A stretch of DNA of 64,000 bases from positions 1-64,000 of the forward strand of contig JAPYMA010002029.1 of NCBI GenBank assembly GCA_035041965.1. Direction: 5' to 3'. This stretch comes from Anisakis pegreffii (Eukaryota; Nematoda; Chromadorea; Rhabditida; Anisakidae). The notes under the pieces were generated by a model that was given only the letters and a program-made list of their open reading frames with translations, was not told the DNA's origin and made no database searches. Made by a program: the position numbers and the translations under genes. Of this stretch, positions 61,382 to 64,000 are shown piece after piece; the stretch's first letter is position 1, and each line of letters starts with the position of its first letter.

Positions 61382-62579
61382 ATGATAGTAGCATTCAGAA
61401 GAAGTGCTTGTGATCTCTGTGCTTTACTGGAAGATGATCATTTAGGACAAGTAAAGGATGATGACCACTTCGATAGAGTGGACACTGGTCAGTACGAGTA
61501 CTTAATTCCATGTTATTGACAATTATAGCGAATCAACAAATGAATAGTGCTAGCATGTTTAAACAAACAATATGTTGCAATATAATCACACTCCTGTCAC
61601 TCTCAGATACCGTACCCTTAATTATGTGCTTTAATATAATCATGTGGTTCTTTGAGCATGAATGAACCATTCGTAGAATAGCGCACGTAATCTAGATAAG
61701 TACTCTACTGTAATGCATGGAATCGAATCATATGAGTCATTTCGAACGATGCAATTTCCATTTTAAACACATCAGTTGCCCACATCATGGATTCATGGAT
61801 CAAATCACAATTTCTGGATATAAATTGAAATAAAAAACCTTCAAATGCTTGTTCCTGTTGCATAACTTGTCATTGATGGTATATCTGAGACTCACACTTT
61901 CAGCACTTAACTGAGAACGAAGTCTTATTAACCGATCCCTTCAATCCCTTGAATATTGCATCTTTGACCAAATCAACGACTCAGTGAAATGAAAACTGCA
62001 GATTTCGGTTGCTACTGCGATAATGTTTAAACTCAAAGGCTTCTTGAACTCGAACTCAAAATCTGAGGTACATTTATCTCTGCTGGTCGATAATATCAAG
62101 CGATTAATCGCATTAATGCGGTCATTATCCGTTATTTTCACTCAAGCAGAATGCAAAGTGATGTTTCGATGATCCCCCTCCCCACCAAAAAAAACGCAGA
62201 CTGCACCCAAATATGAAAGTCATTAAGAACACAATGATGAACCCATCCGAATGATCGCAGTAAAAGCAATTATTTTCTATGCGCAAACAATTCGAAACAT
62301 GAAAAAAACGAGACAACTCAATAATAGCTCATCAATAACGAATAAACAATGCGAATTATTCATCGCATCATTACACATTCACCAAAATAGAACTGATTTC
62401 ATTTTTTCATACCAACAAGTATCCCCTTCATCTACGTCAAAAAATCGTCCAAAGAGCATCACGCATCCTTGTTTCATGCATTTACAGGTAACAGTGCGTT
62501 TGAACGAACGTTCTTGAATGAATGGATTGCAAATGATGCAAACGAAACGCCGTTCAGCCAAACAAAAGGTCATCGTTGA
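61382..62579 (+). CDS. Possible gene start, unrecognised, two-exon fragment
   Basis: Exon 1 (61382-61487) begins 17 nt after the acceptor gacgacttcag. It is open for 35 codons with an acidic, Cys-containing sequence (ACDLCALLEDDHLGQ) to a phase-1 donor, g|gtcagt. Exon 2 starts at 62488 after catttacag in the matching phase and encodes NSAFERTFLNEWIANDANET. It either ends three codons later at TGA (62577-62579) or splices on at aaaag|gtcatc (62568). In the first case the product is about 65 residues; in the second the gene continues downstream, with possible further exons near 62856 and 63183. No domain was recognised. Confidence 0.28.
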
Positions 62580-64000
62580 TCAGGCATTAAATGGCATTGT
62601 TCAAATGATACACCCGAACAGGATGTACCACCGTACTGCGCTAATTCAACTGCATTATTTGTAAACGAGCATCAAAATTAAGTGATAATGGAGGATTGCG
62701 TTGTGTAGAAATTCCATTTCGAGTGATAACTGTTGGTTCACTAGTAATTCTTTCGAATGATAATGCCTTCAACTAACCATAAGTATTCCCAATGGATCCA
62801 TCTATTACAACGCCGTCATAATAAGGCTCGCTACTGCATGCTAATAATCATGTTCAGATAGGAGATTCTCACAGATGAAATGTCTGGGTAGGATATTCTC
62901 ACGATGGGATTTTCGCAATCCCATGTAAACGTACTTGTTGATCCGTTTGATATCCGTTTATGTTCGCACATCCACCAATATGTAATCGGACAGCTGATGA
63001 TGACTTTTGAGGCAACAATATCAGCAATAATGCAAATCTATTATATCAGTATAGACTTAGTCCTATTCATCATAACAATTGAATATATGTCAAAATAAAT
63101 AATTTCGAGATGAAATAAGTGCTATGAACACTCTCACGATGTACGCTTTTAACAATGCTAGTGATGTGCTTGTGAATATTTAGCATTTCTATTGTTTTCA
63201 TCCCTGTGGATGAATGCTACAATGGGAACGAGCTGCATGCAGCAGCAGCACATTTTAGCGCACTTCGCTCGTTCCCATTCGCTAACGATCCGTCAATCAC
63301 GGATAATAGCATGCAAATGGTACTTGTTTATTGTATCACGATTGTTTGAACAATTCGCTGAACAATTCACGTGGTATATCTTCATCTCATCATCAATTAC
63401 TTGAAACGAATCGATTTAGTCTCACAAGAGTATTCAGTGCTTTGAGATACTCAGTCTTCTTTCTTCTCGCTAATAATTTGCGCTATTTGTTCAAATAATT
63501 TCGTTGCCGCACAAAATTCTACTAGAAAATTCCACGTTATGAGTAGGTACTCTTCGTTGAGACTGCTGCGGTTTATGATTCGAAGGACTAGATAGGAAGT
63601 TCAAGTAAGAAATAATCTTCAGAAGGAGCAGTCATCATATCACCTTTGCATACCGTATCAATCTCCAACTGGAAATTGGTACCACAACTTGATCTTCAGC
63701 TATAGATCAAATTTGGTGTTCTTTGTCCACTGCACTCATTGAATGGCAAGAAAGAAACCGTACATGAAGATGTAATGCGATGCGTGATATTACTCAGAAA
63801 GATATTATCCGACAGAATGTGAATTTTGTACATATTGACACACAGGATGAATATATTAATGAAATGAGGTAATGCCGAAAGAGTGACTGACAACTGTTGT
63901 ATATGACAGTGATGAGATCGTATGCGTGAAGCTGTCGAGTTTATTCGTTTGCTTTTTGCGATGTGACCATAATGACGATGATGGCAAGAGACGTTTAGGT
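62580..64000. other. End of window, no confident gene
   Basis: Short frames only. A 70-codon plus-strand frame at 63192-63404 follows an acceptor-like tatttag and could be a later exon of the fragment above, but this is not supported beyond phase. Confidence 0.35.

Overview
The window reads as nuclear DNA of a nematode. It is AT-rich, its introns have GT donors and T-rich acceptors (tttcag, ttttag), intron length runs from about 44 nt to over 1 kb, and several start codons lie a few bases after an acceptor, as expected for spliced-leader trans-splicing. The gene families also fit. All gene models here were assembled by eye from reading frames, splice signals and phase agreement; no transcript data were available.

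Layout. (1) 1-1606 is a hAT-type DNA transposon with matching ends and a transposase C-terminal remnant, followed by a nested repeat cluster to about 2710. (2) 2711-6654 has no convincing gene apart from a weak cystatin-like scrap. (3) 6655-13367 (+) is a 15-exon D2-like dopamine-receptor-type GPCR with a very long third intracellular loop. (4) 14269-19813 (-) is a 9-exon neuropeptide-receptor-type GPCR, tail to tail with the first. (5) 19814-42100 is gene-poor, with duplicated segments (22.0-22.8 kb), a GC-rich inverted-repeat island (about 37.1-37.7 kb) and two small unrecognised gene models (33.8-35.2 kb +, 38.3-39.7 kb -). (6) 42210-45713 (+) is one uninterrupted 1167-codon frame for a disordered, charged protein. 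(7) 50221-53517 (+) encodes four tandem LC8 dynein-light-chain domains. (8) 55177-56495 (+) encodes a 116-residue BH3-only cell-death protein. (9) 58217-62579 holds three small models: an unrecognised protein and a small secreted protein on the minus strand, and a tentative 5' gene fragment on the plus strand.

How the genes may work together. The two GPCRs suggest neuronal signalling but share nothing beyond being neighbours. The most interesting pair is the four-domain LC8 protein next to the BH3-only protein on the same strand: in mammals the BH3-only proteins BIM and BMF are held by LC8 light chains. A link here is a hypothesis only. One foldback repeat family has a copy inside the receptor gene and another inside the LC8 gene.
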